Below, one piece after another: positions 44,701 to 57,245 of a stretch of 64,000 bases of DNA (positions are counted from its first letter, which is position 1; each line of letters opens with the position of its first letter). Below the pieces are notes generated by a model. It did no database searches and was not told where the DNA came from. It was given only the letters and a program-made list of their open reading frames with translations. The stretch is taken from assembly GCF_024139115.2 (NCBI RefSeq), contig NC_085139.1, positions 254,296,067-254,360,066 on the forward strand, given 5' to 3'. The DNA comes from Armigeres subalbatus (lineage: Eukaryota > Arthropoda > Insecta > Diptera > Culicidae). Made by a program: the position numbers and the translations under genes.

Positions 44701-45885
44701 TGAGTATTTTGAGTGGAATCCGTTAAGGATTCCGAGTGGAATCCGTTGGGGATTCCGAGTGGAATCCGTTGGGGATTCCGAATGGAATTCGTTGAAGATT
44801 CCGAGTGGAATCTGTTGAGGATTCCGTTGAGGATTCCGAGTGGAATCCTTTGAGGATTCCGAGTGGAATCCTTTGAGGATTCCGAGTGGAATCCTTTGAG
44901 GATTCCGAGTGGAATCCTTTGAGGATTCCGAGTGGAATCCTTTGAGGATTCCGAGTGGAATCCTTTGAGGATTCCGAGTGGAATCCGCTGAGGATTCTGT
45001 TGAGGATTTCGAGTGGAATCTGTTGAAGATTCCGAGTGGAATGCGTTGAGAATTCCGAGTAGACTCTGTTAAGTATTCCGGGTGGAATTCGTTGAGGATT
45101 CCGAGTGGAATCCGTTGAGGATTCCGAGTGGAATCCGTTGAGGATTCCGAGTGGAATCCGTTGAGGATTCCGAGTGGAATCCGTTGAGGATTCCGAGTGG
45201 AATCCGTTGAGGATTCCAAGTGGAATCCGTTGAGGATTCCAAGTGGAATCCGTTGAGGATTCCAAGTGGAATCCGTTGAGGATTCCAAGTGGAATCCGTT
45301 GAGGATTCTGAGTGGAATCCGTTGAGGATTCCGAGTGGAATCCGTTGAGGATTCCGAGTGGAATCCGTTGAGGATTCCGAGTGGAATCCGTTGAGGATTC
45401 CGAGTGGAATCCGTTGAGGATTCCGAGTGGAATCCGTTGAGGATTCCGAGTGGAATCCGTTGAGGATTCCGAGTGGAATCCGTTGAGGATTCCGAGTGAA
45501 ATTTATTCAGGAATCCGAGTGGAATCCGTTCAGGATTCCGTGTGGAATCATTTCAGGATTACGAGTGTAACCCGTTCAAGAATCCGAGTGGAACACGGTC
45601 AGGATTCCGAATGGAATTCGTTTAGGATTCCGAGTGGAATTCGTTTAGGATTCCGAGTGGAATTCGTTGAGGATTCCGAGTGGAATCCGTTGAGGATTCC
45701 GAGTGGAATCCGTTGAGGATTCCGAGTGGAATTCGTTGAGGATTCCGAGTGGAATCCGTTGAGGATTCCGAGTGGAATTCGTTGAGGATTCCGAGTGGAA
45801 TCCGTTGAGGATTCTGAGAAGAATCCGTTCAGGATTGCAAGTGGAATCCGTTCAGGATTGCAAGTGGAATCCGTTCGGATTATTA
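35767..45885. repeat. 23-bp satellite array, 10.1 kb, with orientation switches
   Basis: Unit of 23 bases with core GATTCCGAGTGGAATCCGTT and a variable TGA/TCA/CGG before the next unit. Orientation is plus at 35767-36370, minus at about 36371-37195, plus at about 37196-38945, minus at about 38946-39470 and plus from about 39470 to 45885. Left blocks mostly carry the CGTTCAG form, the long right block the CGTTGAG form. A run of six CTTTGAG units lies near 44845-44985. Open frames up to 493 codons come from the repeat (69 bases equals 23 codons). Confidence 0.97.
37182..41240 (+). repeat. 2.28-kb higher-order duplication in the 23-bp array
   Basis: Rare variant strings recur at a fixed offset: GGATATCTCAGTGGGATTCG at 37182 and 39461; AATTTATTCAGGAATCCGAG at 37980 and 40266; ATTCCGATTGGAATCCAATG at 38911 and 41197. 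Offsets are 2279-2286. The duplication includes part of the minus block and the following plus block, so it copied an orientation junction. Confidence 0.85.
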
Positions 45886-46158
45886 TGTCGATGGAATGAA
45901 AACTCCCCTTTACTGCCATTGATCAAAACGTTAGACTTTTGTGCCGTCCGATACTTACCTTATTATGCCTATAAAGCACGAGAGGGATTAAATATTTATG
46001 CCACTTTGCATTGATTTGGTTCTACTATTTATTTCGGATGTTTTGAAGAACATATCTGTGAAATCATGATTTTTTTCGAGGTTTCCATTTTGTAATTTTT
46101 TATTTCCCTAAAATTTTACATGTACCTACATTCTTTTGGATCAAAAACTAAATTTGCA
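45886..46158. other. Short spacer between satellite and LINE fragment
   Basis: Non-repeat AT-rich DNA with no frame of note. It could be the 3' untranslated part of the minus-strand LINE fragment, which would place that element's end at the satellite border, but no tail is evident. Confidence 0.35.
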
Positions 46159-46709
46159 TCACTGCGGAGAAATTATAAGCTGAGTTTTGGAAGCATTCGG
46201 GGTAATTTTCCATTTTTTTAAGTAAATGGAGAAAATATCTAAACTTTTTTGCAATCTACTACAAATGACACGAAGGCTTCGCCCATTGGCTGAGAGGCCC
46301 GTGTCATCTGCAAACAAATATTTTTGACACCCTGGTGGTAAATCAGGTAAGTCAGAATTAAAAATTTTATACAATATGGGCCCCAGTATACTGCCTTGGG
46401 AAACACCAGCTCTTACAGATAATCTATCAGATTTAGAATTCTGATAGTTTACCTGCAGTGAGCGATCTGATAAATAATTTTGGATCAGTTTAATAATGTA
46501 CAAAGGGAAATTAAATTTCATCAATGTTACAATCAAACCTTTATGTCAAACACTGTCAATTATGCTTTGTCTGTATCAAGTCGAATATCCTTCAGATGTG
46601 TTGAGCCGAATTAAATTCGTAACTCTTAATAACTGATGAGTGGTTGAATGCCCATGGCGAAAACCAAATTGCTCATCAGCAAAAATAGAATTGTCATTAA
46701 TATGAACCA
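46159..46709 (-). pseudogene. Jockey-type LINE reverse transcriptase fragment
   Basis: On the minus strand the translation shows EQFGFRHGHSTTHQLLRVT (near 46610-46680), an HKGL segment after stops, YLSDRSLQVNYQ, SVRAGVSQGSILGPILYKIF and a catalytic box YLFADDTGLSANG (near 46285-46325), then WKITPNASKTQLIISP. This is the middle of a Jockey-clade reverse transcriptase. In-frame stops near 46545 and 46585 break it (one where Trp is normal), and both ends are missing. It is a different family from the LINE at 7417-15292. Confidence 0.85.
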
Positions 46710-46710
46710 T

Positions 46711-46845
46711 CATCTTCTTCTTATTGGCATTACACCCCCACACTGGGACAGAGCAGCCTCGCAGCTTAGTGTTCATTAAGCACTTCCACAGTTATTAACT
46801 GCGAGGTTTCTAAGCCAGGTTACCATTTTTGCATTCGTATATCAT
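46711..46845 (-). mobile_element. Feilai-like SINE fragment (3' part)
   Basis: Reverse-complement copy of the 3' 135 bases of the SINE, from the CTTCTTCTTATTGGCATTAC tail to GCATTCGTATATCAT, with the promoter half missing. It lies between the LINE fragment and the resumed 23-bp satellite, which begins immediately at 46846. Confidence 0.85.
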
Positions 46846-47130
46846 ATCCGTTGAGGATTCCGAGTGGAATTCGTTGAGGATTCTGAGAGGAATCCGTTCA
46901 GGATTGCAAGTGGAATCCGTTCAGGATTTGCAAGTGGAATCCGTTGAGGATTCTGAGAGGAATCCGTTCAGGATTGCAAGTGGAATCCGTTCAGGATTTG
47001 CAAGTGGAATCCGTTCAGGATTCCGAGTGAAATCCGTTCAAAACTCCGAGTGGAATTCGTTCAGGATTCCAAGTAAAATCCTTTCAGGAATTAAGGACAA
47101 ATCCGTTCAGGATACCGGATTCCTGGAAAA
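46846..47130 (+). repeat. 23-bp satellite, detached right part
   Basis: About a dozen units, some with the GATTGCAAGTGGAATCCGTT variant seen at 45835-45865 just before the interruption. This variant links the two sides and shows that the array was once continuous across 45886-46845. A 69-base block near 46878-46945 is duplicated at 46947-47014. Confidence 0.9.
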
Positions 47131-49394
47131 TCTTTAGGGGAAGTTTCTGGAGGAAGTTGCGAAGGAATTTCCGGATTTATTCCACTTAAATTTTGAAGAA
47201 TTTTTGGAAGACATTTTTGGAATAGCTTTCGAAAACATTCTTCAAACTATCCTTGGCGTTTTCAGATGTCTCTCGGATATATGAACAGACCTCTGAAGCC
47301 TTAAATTTTGAACTGTGAGATCTTGATTAAAAGCACGGAGAATTAGTTTGTAACGAAGTACCATGTTAAATATAAAAATGTCCATTCGTATCCAATCTAT
47401 GGGAAAATTTTGGTCATGTGAGAAATATGGGAAGTTTTCAAACAAAAACCCTTCGCTTTGATCGAAGCTTTATCGAAAGTCATTCGAGGTTTAAAGACAA
47501 TATTTTCCGAATTAAAAATGACCTAGATCTCAAGGATGCCAATCTCAATTAACCAATCATTTACGATTGTCTGATGTAAAAGCACAATTAGGGAATCTAC
47601 ATCGCTAATCAATCAAGAAAATTATGAACGCTAGAAAATATTGCTCATTCTGTTTCCCGGTACATGCCATTCCCGAGCATCCATCAGCCTATCATAATCG
47701 AGCCATTCAGAAGAAAGGAACGGCAAAGAACTTTACATCCGATCTAATCGCATTATAATTCCCTCCTTCCACGATTCCCTTCGTGATGTAGGTTCTCTAA
47801 CAACTCCGACGACAACGCAACACATGACCGAGACCGGATCCAATCAATTTCGCCATTCATCCTTCTCCTCACGGCAAGACGATTCCACGCACCACCAGCA
47901 GCAGCAGCCGCACTCGAGGGAACATTTATTAGCTTCGGGTCCATCTGGTCCCTTCCGTCCGACCTGATGGACCGACCAACCGGCTTCTGTATCTGTCTAT
48001 CTGTCTGTTCTGGGGCTGACAGCCGGCAGTCGTAAACTCTCCTGCTACACTATTTTGACATGCGGCCTCCTGCCACATCTACATAATCTGAATTCGCCCA
48101 TTCGATTCGGTGATATTCTTTCCTCTTAGCAGCAGTAGTGGCTCTATTCGGAGGCCATTTCCTGTTCCAGAAGAACGTCATAGAGCGACGCTGACGACGA
48201 GGGTCGTATTTTCTGCGCTTTCTACGCCCTAACAGTGAAAGTCGGCTCGGTGCGGGGGAGGATTGGGGATCCAATCCTCCCGCCGGTAGTACGTTAGCAT
48301 GAAATTCTTTTGAAATCATTCCGATGTTATATCAACATCCGACCCCTCTAGCACATGTCTTTTGGATCTTTGTGGTTAGCAATATTATTTGTTAGGAAGT
48401 TTTCGTCCCCTGGGGCTTTCGGTTTTCCCTGGGGAGCCATTAGGGTGAATCATTCATTGATGAATTTCCATCAGTTATAAATTCTTACATTTGGGAACTA
48501 ATTGCGAGAATAAAATGATTAGCCAAGCATACGACATCAGAATTGAACAAGCATTGTTTTTGTTAGCCAAGATTTCAAAACTTGATGAACATCCCTCCCT
48601 GGCTTTAATTTTTGTCGTAAATGCAAAACATCGTCTGTGCATCTACGTCAAAAGCTTTCATTCCTTGAATAACCCAGTTATTGTTGACCATAATCGATAA
48701 AAGCCTTATGTTCACTTCTCGACGCGATAAAAACCGTCATCAATTTTGCAGCCCGTTTTATTTGTTTCTGGGTGCCATCCACACCGGTTACTGTCAATTT
48801 CCGCGACCTACGGTAAACCTTTTATCCTGCCATTAACAATTAATTTATACAGATTCACTTGTGTGCCTACGTTCTGTATCGTTGCACTGATTTGAACGAA
48901 GTAAAAAAAACAATTCTCTCGATTAAATGCCTGGAAGCTTCCAGGAACCAGAAAGTAGCGTCCCGTTGAACGAAAAACCACGCATTTTGCTTGTCTTGCT
49001 ATTTTCGACGGGTTAAATAACGTCCCATAATAAAATAGAATTCACTCAATAAATACCTTTGGAATGAAGGCGGCAAATAAATCCACCCAACGGAAAATTC
49101 CGGCATCCATAATTATTGTAGTATTGGAAACGAAATCAAATCAGTTTCTCAGTAAGAGCCACAGAAAAAGCTTTTTTTAGACAAATTTATTGTAATAAGC
49201 TGCGCTACAACTTTGTAGAACATTGCATGTCCCTATTCAGCAAAAAAAAACTTGTTTCTTTGATAACACCAAAATAATAGCCTTACTATTCCGAGCAGCT
49301 TTGTAGAAGAACTTTTTTTTTCTTAATAAAAAATAGTTTTGGCGTAAAATGCATCTTTCCGCGTAAATCTGTATCCTGAACCACAGTACAGTAA
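47131..49394. other. Unique DNA, no gene recognised
   Basis: The first 110 bases still hold stray GGAAGTTTC-like motifs. The rest is single-copy-looking. A GC-richer part at about 47690-48330 contains minus-strand frames of 63 and 89 codons with Arg/Lys-rich composition but no domain. A CTATCTGTCTATCTGTCTG run is at about 47992-48012. Confidence 0.5.
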
Positions 49395-49910
49395 ATGGAT
49401 CACAATTCTGCGTGAATAGCATACAAGTGTTTCTGTGTTGGTGGGTCGGCCACAAGAAGTAGAGTGTTATTGTAGATCTGATAATTTTGCGATGTGGAAC
49501 GCTTGCATTCGTGAGGTATTTCTCTGCGTTGGTAGGACGCCCGCAAGAAAAATGGTGTAATTGGCAATCGTAATGAACACAATTCTGCATGGTGGAACGC
49601 TCGTATTCGTGAGGTTTTTCCTCTGCGTTTGTGGGACGCCCGCAAGTAGAATAGTGTTATTGTGGAATGACCACAATTTTGCGTGGTAGGACGCCTGTAT
49701 TCATAAGATTCTTCCTCTGCATTGGTGGGACGCCCGCAAGAAGAATGGTGTTACTGTGAATCGTAATGATCACAATCCTGCGTTTTGGGACGCTCGTATT
49801 CATGAAAGTCTTCTTTTGCGTTGGTGAGACGCCCGCAAGAAGAATGACGTTATTGTGGATCATAATGATCACAATTCTGCGTGGTGGGACGCTCGCATTC
49901 ATGAGATGCT
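49395..49910. repeat. About 99-bp tandem repeat, five units
   Basis: ACGCCCGCAAG recurs at 49537, 49636, 49730 and 49829 with a diverged copy near 49446. Each unit also has CACAATTCTGCGTGGTGGGA, CTCGTATTCATGAG and CTCTGCGTTGGTGGGA segments. Minus-strand frames here (69-117 codons) repeat with the unit and are not convincing proteins. The last unit runs directly into the 24-bp array. Confidence 0.88.
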
Positions 49911-51639
49911 TCGCGCCAGGAGTCTCTCTGGAAGTTCGCCAAGAATCCCTTTAGAAGTTCTTCCAGAAATCTAACCAAAAGATTATCCTGGAGACTCTTC
50001 AGAAGTCCCGCCGAGAATTCCTCCGGAAGTTCCTTAAGGATTTTCTTCCGAATTTCCGCCAGGAGTTCCTCTGGAAGAACGGTCATGGGTTTATGTGGAA
50101 CTTTCGCCAAGAAACCCTCCGGAAGTTCCGTCAGGAATTTCTGTGGAAGTTCCGACAGTTATTCTTCCGGAAGATCCGCCAGAAATTCCTCAGGAAGCTC
50201 CTCCAGAAATCGCTCCGGAAGTATCACCAAGAATCCATCCGAAAAATTCGTCTGGATTTCCTTCTGACGTTCTGCTAGAAATTCCTCCGAAAGATCCACC
50301 ATGAATCCCTCAGGAAGTTCCACCAAGAATTCCTCCGGAAGTTCCTTAAGGATTTTCTTCCGAAGTTTCGCTAGGAGTTCCCCTGGAAAATCCGACAGGA
50401 GTTTCTCTGGAAGTTCCGCTAGGAGTTACTCCGGAAATTTCACCAGGAATTCGACGCTCCTCTAGGAATCCCTCCTGAAGTTGCGTCAAAAATCTCTTCG
50501 GAAGTTCCTCCACCAATCTCTCCGGAAGATTCTCCAGGAACCCTCCGGAAGTTCTGCCAAGAATCCCTCCGAAAGCTCCGTCAGTGTTTCCTACTGAAGT
50601 TCCGATAGGAATTCCTCCAGAAGATTCAGCAGGAGTTTTTTAAGTTCTGTCAGGAATTACTCCATAAATTCCGCCTGGAATTCCTGTAGACGATCCTCTA
50701 GGAATCCCTCCGGAAGTTCCACCAAAAATTCCTCCGGAAGTTCCACCACGAATCAATCCGGAAATTCCATCAGGAATCCCTCCGAAAGTTCCTCCAGGAA
50801 TCTCTCTGAAAACTCCGCCAAGAATTTCTCCGAAATTTGCGTCAGGATTTCCTTCTGAAGATCCGCTAGAAACTCTTCCAGAAAATCCGCCAAAAGTTTC
50901 TCTGGAATCGTTGCTAGGAATTCCTCCGAAAATTTTGCCTGGAATTCCTCCGCAAGTTCCTCCAGGAATCCCTCGGAAATTGCGCCAAGAATCCTTTCGG
51001 GCCTTCCTCCAAAAATCCCTACGGAAGATCCTTCAGGAATCCCTCTAAAAGTTCCTCCAGGAATCCCTCTGGAAGTTCCGCCAAGAATCCCTTCGAAAGA
51101 TCCGTCAGGAATTCCTTCTGAAGTTCCGCTATGAATTCCTCCAGTAGATCCGGCAAGAGTTTCTCTGGAAGTTCCGCCAGGAATCCCCTTGGAAGTTGCG
51201 TCAAAATCCCTCCGGAAGTACCTCCATGAATCCCTCCGAAAGCTCCGCCAAGAATCCCTCAGGAAATTCCGTCAAGAAACCCCCCGGAAATTTCGTCTGA
51301 AGTTCCACCAGAAATTCCTCCGGAAGTTCCTCCAGGTATCCCTTTGGAAGTTCCGCCAAGAATCCCTTTCCTCCAGCAATCCCTCCAGAAGTTCAGGATT
51401 ACCCTCTGAAATTCCTCCAGAATATCCGCTAGGAGTTTCTCTAGAAGTTGTGCCAAAAACCCTCCGGAAGTTCCATCCGAATTTCATCAGGAAATCCTCC
51501 GGCACATCCGCGAAGAATCACTCCGAAAGTTTCATCAGGATTTCCTTCTGAAGATCCGCCAAGAATCTTTTCGGAAGTTCCCCCAAGAATCTCTCCAAAA
51601 GTTCCTTAAGGATATCCTCTGAAGTTTCGCTAGAAATTT

Positions 51640-53790
51640 CTCCAGAAGATCTGGAAGGTCCACCAGGAGTTTCTCTGGAATTTCCGTCAGGAATTACTTC
51701 AAAAATTCAATCAGGAATTTTTCGGGAAGTTCCTCCAGGAATCCCTCCGAAAGCTCCGTCTGGATTTCCTTCTGAAGTTCCGCTAGAAATTCCTCCAAAA
51801 GATCCGCCAGGAAATACTCCGAAAATTCCGCTAGGAATTCCTTCGGAAGTTCCCCTAGAAATCCCTCCGGAAGTTGCTCCATGAATCCCTCCGAAAGTTC
51901 CTCCAGAAATCCTTCCCGAAGCTCCGCCAAAAACCCCTGCGGAATTCCGCCAAGAATTCCTCCTGAAATTCCGTCAGGCATCCCTCCGGAAGTTCCTCCA
52001 TGAATCCCACTGGAAGTTCCGCCAAGAATCCCTCCTATAGTTTCTTCAAGAATTACTTCTGAAGTTCCGTTCGGAATTTCTCCAGAAGTTCCGCCAGGAA
52101 TTCTGTCAGGATTTTCTTCTGAAATATCTTCAGGAATCCTGAAGATCATCCAAAAATCCCTTCGAAAGTTGCGCCAAGAATCCCTTCGAATGTTGCGCCA
52201 AGAATCCCTTCGGAAGTTCTTTAAGGATTTCCTTCTGAAGTTCCGCCAGGAATCCCTTCGGAAGTTTCGCCAAGTAACCCTCCAAAAGTTCCGTCAGGAT
52301 GTCCTTCTGAAGTTTCGCTAGGAGTTCTTCTGAAAGGTCCGCCAGGAGTCTCTTTGGAAATTCTGCCAGGAGTTACTCCGGAAATTCCGCCAGGAATTCC
52401 ACTGGAAGATCCTCTAGGAATCCCTCCGGAAGTTGTGCCAAGAATCCCTCCGGAAGTTCCTCCACGAATCTCTTCCGAAGATCCTCCAGGATTCTCTCCG
52501 GAAGTTCCTCCATGAATCCCTCCGGAAGCTCCGCCAAGATTCTCTCGATAAATTCCGCCAAGAATCCCCCCGGAATATTTGTCTGAAGTTCCACCAGAAA
52601 TCCCTCCGGAAATTCCACCAGGTATCCCTTTGGAAGTTCCGCCAAGAATCCCTTCAAAAGTCCCGTCAGTATTTACTTCTGAAGGTCCGCAAGGAATTCT
52701 TCCGGAAGATCATCCAGAAATCTCTCCGAAAGCTGCACCAAGAAGCTCTCCGGAAGTTCCTCCATAAATCCCTCCAAAAGATCCTCCAGGAATCCCTCCA
52801 GAAGTTCAGGATTCCCCTCGGGAATTCCTCCGGAAGATCCGCTAGGAGTTTCTCTGGAAGTTCCGCCAAAACCCCTCCGGAAGTTCAGTCGGAATTTCGT
52901 TCTGAAGTTCCGCTAGGAGTTTCACCGGAAGATCCGCCAGATATTTATCCAGATCCGCCAAGAATCGATCCGAAAGTTTCATCAGGTTTTCCTTTTTAAA
53001 ATCTGCCAGGAATTCTTTCGTAAGTTCCACCAAGAATCTCTCTAAAAGTTGCGTAAAGATAACCTCTGAAGTTTCGCTAGAAATTCCTCCAGAAGATCTG
53101 GAAGGTCCACCAGGAGTTTCTCTGGAATTTCCGTCAGGAATTACTTCAAAAATTCAATCAAGAATTTTTCGGGAAGTTCCTCCAGGAATCCCTCCGGAAG
53201 TTACGCCAAAAATCCCTCCGAAAGCTCCGTCAGGATTTCCTTCTAAAGTTCCGCTACAAGTTCCTCCAGAAGATCCGCCAGGAAATACTCCGGAAATTCC
53301 GCTAGGACGATCCTCCAGAAATCCCTCCGGAAGTTCCTCCAGAAATCCTTCCCGAAGCTCCTCCAAGAACCCCTGTGGAAGTTCCACCAAGAATCCCTCC
53401 TGAAATTCCGCCGGCATCCCTCCAGAAGTTCCTATATGAATCCCTCTGGAGATTTCACCAAGAATCCCTCCCATAGTTTCGTCAAGAATTCCTTCTGAAG
53501 TTCCGTTCGGAATTCCTCCAGAAGTTCCGCCAGGAATTCCGTCAGGATTTTCTTCTGAAGTATCACCAAGAATCCGGAAGATCCTCCACAAATCCCTCCG
53601 AAAGTTGCGCCAAGAATCCCTTCGGACGTTCCTTAAGGATTTCCTTCTGAAGTTCCGCCAGGAATCCCTTAGGAAGTTTCGCCAAGTAACCCTCCAAAAG
53701 TTCCGTCAGGATTTCCTTCTGAAGTTTCGCTAGGAGTTCCTCTGGAAGGTCCGCCAGGAATCTCTTTGGAAATTCCGCCAGGAGTTACTC
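51640..53790 (+). repeat. About 1.42-1.45-kb higher-order copy in the 24-bp array
   Basis: GATCTGGAAGGTCCACCAGG occurs at 51648 and 53095 (offset 1447) and the CAAGTAACCCTCCAAAAG string at 52271 and 53693 (offset 1422), with long near-identical sequence around each pair. Confidence 0.8.
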
Positions 53791-54339
53791 CGGAAATTCC
53801 GCCAGGAATTCCACTGCAAGTTCCTCTAGGAATCCCTCCAGAGGTTCCTCCACGAATCTCTCCGAAAGATTCTCCAATAATCTATCAGGAAGTTTCGCCA
53901 AGAATCCTTCCGGAAGTTTCGCCAAGAATCCCTCCGGAAGTTACGTCAGAATTTCCTTCACCCCTTCACGCAGAACTTCACGCTAGGAATTCCTCCGGAA
54001 TATCCTCCAGGTATTTCTCAGGAAGTTCCGTCAGGAATTCCTTTTGAAATTTCGCTAGAAATTCCTACAGAAGATCGGCCAGGAATTACTCCGAAAATTC
54101 CGCTAGGAATTGCTTCGAAAGTTCCACCATAAATCACCCCGGCAGTTACGCCAAGAATCCCTCCAATAGTTCCGTCATAAATTCGTTCTTTCCGTTAGGA
54201 ATTCCTCCAGAAGATAGGCCAGGAATCCCTCCGGGAGTTGCGCCAAGAATCCCTCCGGAAATTCCATCAACATTTTCTTCTGAAGTTTTTCCACGAATTC
54301 CTCCGGACGGAAGTCCTACAAGAATCCCTCTGGAAGTTC

Positions 54340-57245
54340 CTCCATGAATCCCTCTAGAAGTTCCGCCAAGAATCCCTCGAGAAGTTCCTCCAGGAATTCC
54401 ACCGAAAGTTCCAGATTTCCTTCTGAGGTTCCGCCAGGAACTCCTCCGAAAGATCCGCTAGGAGTTTTTCTGGAAGTTCTGCCGCAAATCCCTCCAGAAG
54501 TTTCCAGGAATTTTTCTGGAAGTTCCTTTTGGAATTACTCCGGAAGTTCCACCAGGATTTCCACCGGAAGTTTCTGTAGGACTCCCTTCGGAATTGCGCC
54601 AAGAAACCCTTCGGAAGTTCCTTAAGGATATCCTTCTGATGTTTCGCCAGGAATACCATCAGAAGTTCCGCCATGAATCCCTCCAAAAGTTCCGTCAGGA
54701 TTTCCTTCTGAAGTTTCGCTAGGAGTTCTTCTGATGGGTCCGCCAGGAGTTACTCCGGAAATTCCGCCTGGAATTCCACCGGAAGTTCCTCTGGGAATCC
54801 CTTCGGAAGTTGCACTACGAATTCCTCCGGAAGTTCCTCCACGAATCTCTTCGGAAGATCCTCCAGGAATCTATCTGGAAGTTCCGCCAAAAATCTCTTC
54901 GGAAGTTCCGCCAAGAACCCCTCCGGAAATTTCGCCAGGATTACCTTCTCAAATTCCGCCAGAAATTTCTCCTGGCGATTCGCCAAGAATCGCTCCGGAA
55001 GTTCCTTAAGGATTTCCTTCTGAAGTTCCGCTAGAAAATCCTGAAGTTCCGCTAGAAATTCCGTTAGGAATTCCTTCAGAAGATAGGCCAGGAATCCCTC
55101 CGGAAGTTGCGCCAAGAACCCCTCCGGAAATTTCGTCAGCATTTTCTTCTTAAGTTTTGCCAGGAAATCCTCCGGAAGTCCTCCAGGAATCCCTCTGAAA
55201 GTTCTGCGAAGAATCCCTCCAGAAGTTCCGCCAAGAATCCCTCGAGAAGTTCCTCCAGGAATTTCTCCGAAACATTCAGATTTCCTTCTGAGGTTCCACC
55301 AGGAACTCCTCCGAAAGATCCGCTAGGAGTTTTTCTGTAAGTTCTGCCGCAAATCCCTCCAGAAGTTTCCAGGAATTTTTCTGGAAGTTCCTTTTGGAAT
55401 TACTCCGGAAATTCCACCAGGATTTCCACCGGAAGTTTCTGTAAGACTCCCTTCGGAATTGCGCCAAGAATCCCTTCGGAAGGTCCTTAAGGATATCCTT
55501 CTGAAGTTTCGCCAGGAATACCATCAGAAGTTGCACCAAGAATGCCTCCAAAAGTTCCGTCAGGATTTCCTTCTGAAGTTTTGATAGGAGTTCCTTAGGA
55601 AGGTTCGTCAGGAGTTTCTTTGGAAATACCGCCAGGAATTCCACCGGAAGTTCCTCTAGGAATCCGGAAGTTACGCCAAGAATCCCTCCGGAAGTTCCTT
55701 CACGAATCTCTCCCGAAGATCCTCCAAAAATCTCTCTGGAAGTTCCGCTAGGAATCCCTTCGGAAGCTCCGCCAAGAATTCCTCCGGAAATTTCGCCAGG
55801 ATTACCTTCTCAAATTCCGCCAGAAATTTCTCCGGACGATTCGCCAAGAATCCCTCCGAAAGTTCCTTAAGGATTTCCTTCTGAAGTTCCGCTAGAAAAT
55901 CCTCCAAAAGATCCGCCAGGGGTTTCTCTGGAAGTTCTGCCAGGAATTACTCCAGAAATTCCGCTAGACATTCCTTCGGAAGTTCCTCCAGAAATCCTTC
56001 CGTGAGTTCCAAGAATCCCTCGGGAAGCTCCATCAAGAATTTCTTCTGAAGTTCCGCTAGGAATTCCCCCAGAAGATCTGCCAGAAGTTTCTCTGGAAGT
56101 TCCGCCAGGGGTTACTCCGGGAATTCCGCCAGGTATTCCACCGGAAGTTCCTCTAGGAATCCCTCCGGAAGTTGTGCCAAGAATCCTCCGGAAGTTCCAC
56201 CACGAATCACTCCGGAAGATCTTCAAGTAATCTATCTGGAAGTTCCGCAACGAATCCCTCAGGAAGTTCCGCCAAGAATCCCCCGGAAGTTCAGTTAGGA
56301 TTCCCTTCACGCCTTCACGCGGAACTACACGCTAGGAATTCTTCCGGAATAACCACCAAGAGTTTCTCTGGAAATTCCGTCAGGAATTACTTAGAAAGTT
56401 CAGTCAGGAATTTTTCCGGAAGTTCCTCCAGGAATTCCTCCGGAAATTCCACCAAGAACCCCTCCGGAAATTGTGTCAAGATTTCCTTTTGAAGTTCCAC
56501 CAGGAATTTCTTCGGAAGATACGCGAAGAATCCCTCCGAAAGTTCCGTCACGATTTCCTTTTGAGGTTCCGCTAGAAATTCCTCTAGAAGATCCACCAGG
56601 AATTAATTCCGTCATAAATTTCTCTTGAAGTTCCGTTAAAAGTTCCGCCAGGAATCTCTCCGGAAGTTGCGCCAGGAATCCCTCCGGAAATTCCGTCAGG
56701 ATTTTCTTCTGAAGTTTCGCCAGGAATTCCTCTGGAAGTTTCTCCAAGAATCCTTCTGGAAGTTCCGCCAAGAATCATTCGGAAGTTCCTCCATGAATCC
56801 CTCCGGAAGATCCTCCAAAAATCTCTCCGGGAGCTCCTCCAAGAATCCCTCAGGAAGTTCCGCCATAAATCTCCTCGGAAGTTGCGTTAGGAATACCTCT
56901 AGAAGTTTCTTCATGAATCTCTCCTGAAGATCCTCCAGGAATCCATCCGGAAGCTCCACCAAGAATCCCTCCAGAAGATTCTCCAGAAATTTTGCCAAGA
57001 ATCGCTCAGGAAGTTCCTCCAGGAATCCCTCAGAAACTTCAGGATTTCCTTCTGAAGTTCCGCCAGGAACTCCTCCGAAAGATCCGCTAGGAGTTTTTCT
57101 GGAAGTTCCGCCAAAAATCCCTCCAGAAGTTTCCAGGAATTTCTCTGAAAGTTCCTTTTGGAATTACTCCGGAAGTTCCACCAGGATTTCCACCGGAAGT
57201 TTCTCCAGAACTCCCTCCGGAAGTTGCACCAAGAATCCCTTCGGA
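54340..57245 (+). repeat. Higher-order copies (865 bp and more) in the 24-bp array
   Basis: A segment near 54370-54620, marked by CTCGAGAAGTTCC at 54376, recurs at 55241 (offset 865). Part of it (AGTTCCTTTTGGAATTACTC and neighbours) occurs a third time at about 57020-57235. A separate marker, CTTCACGCxxTCAxGCxGAAC, appears near 53955, 56305 and 57575. Confidence 0.8.

Noticed and set aside
42367..45288. Serine/threonine-rich frames of 240-493 codons (STDSTRNPQRIPLGILNG type) as a possible repeat protein
   Set aside because: They derive from the 23-bp satellite in three overlapping phases, and partial units shift between phases without loss of openness.
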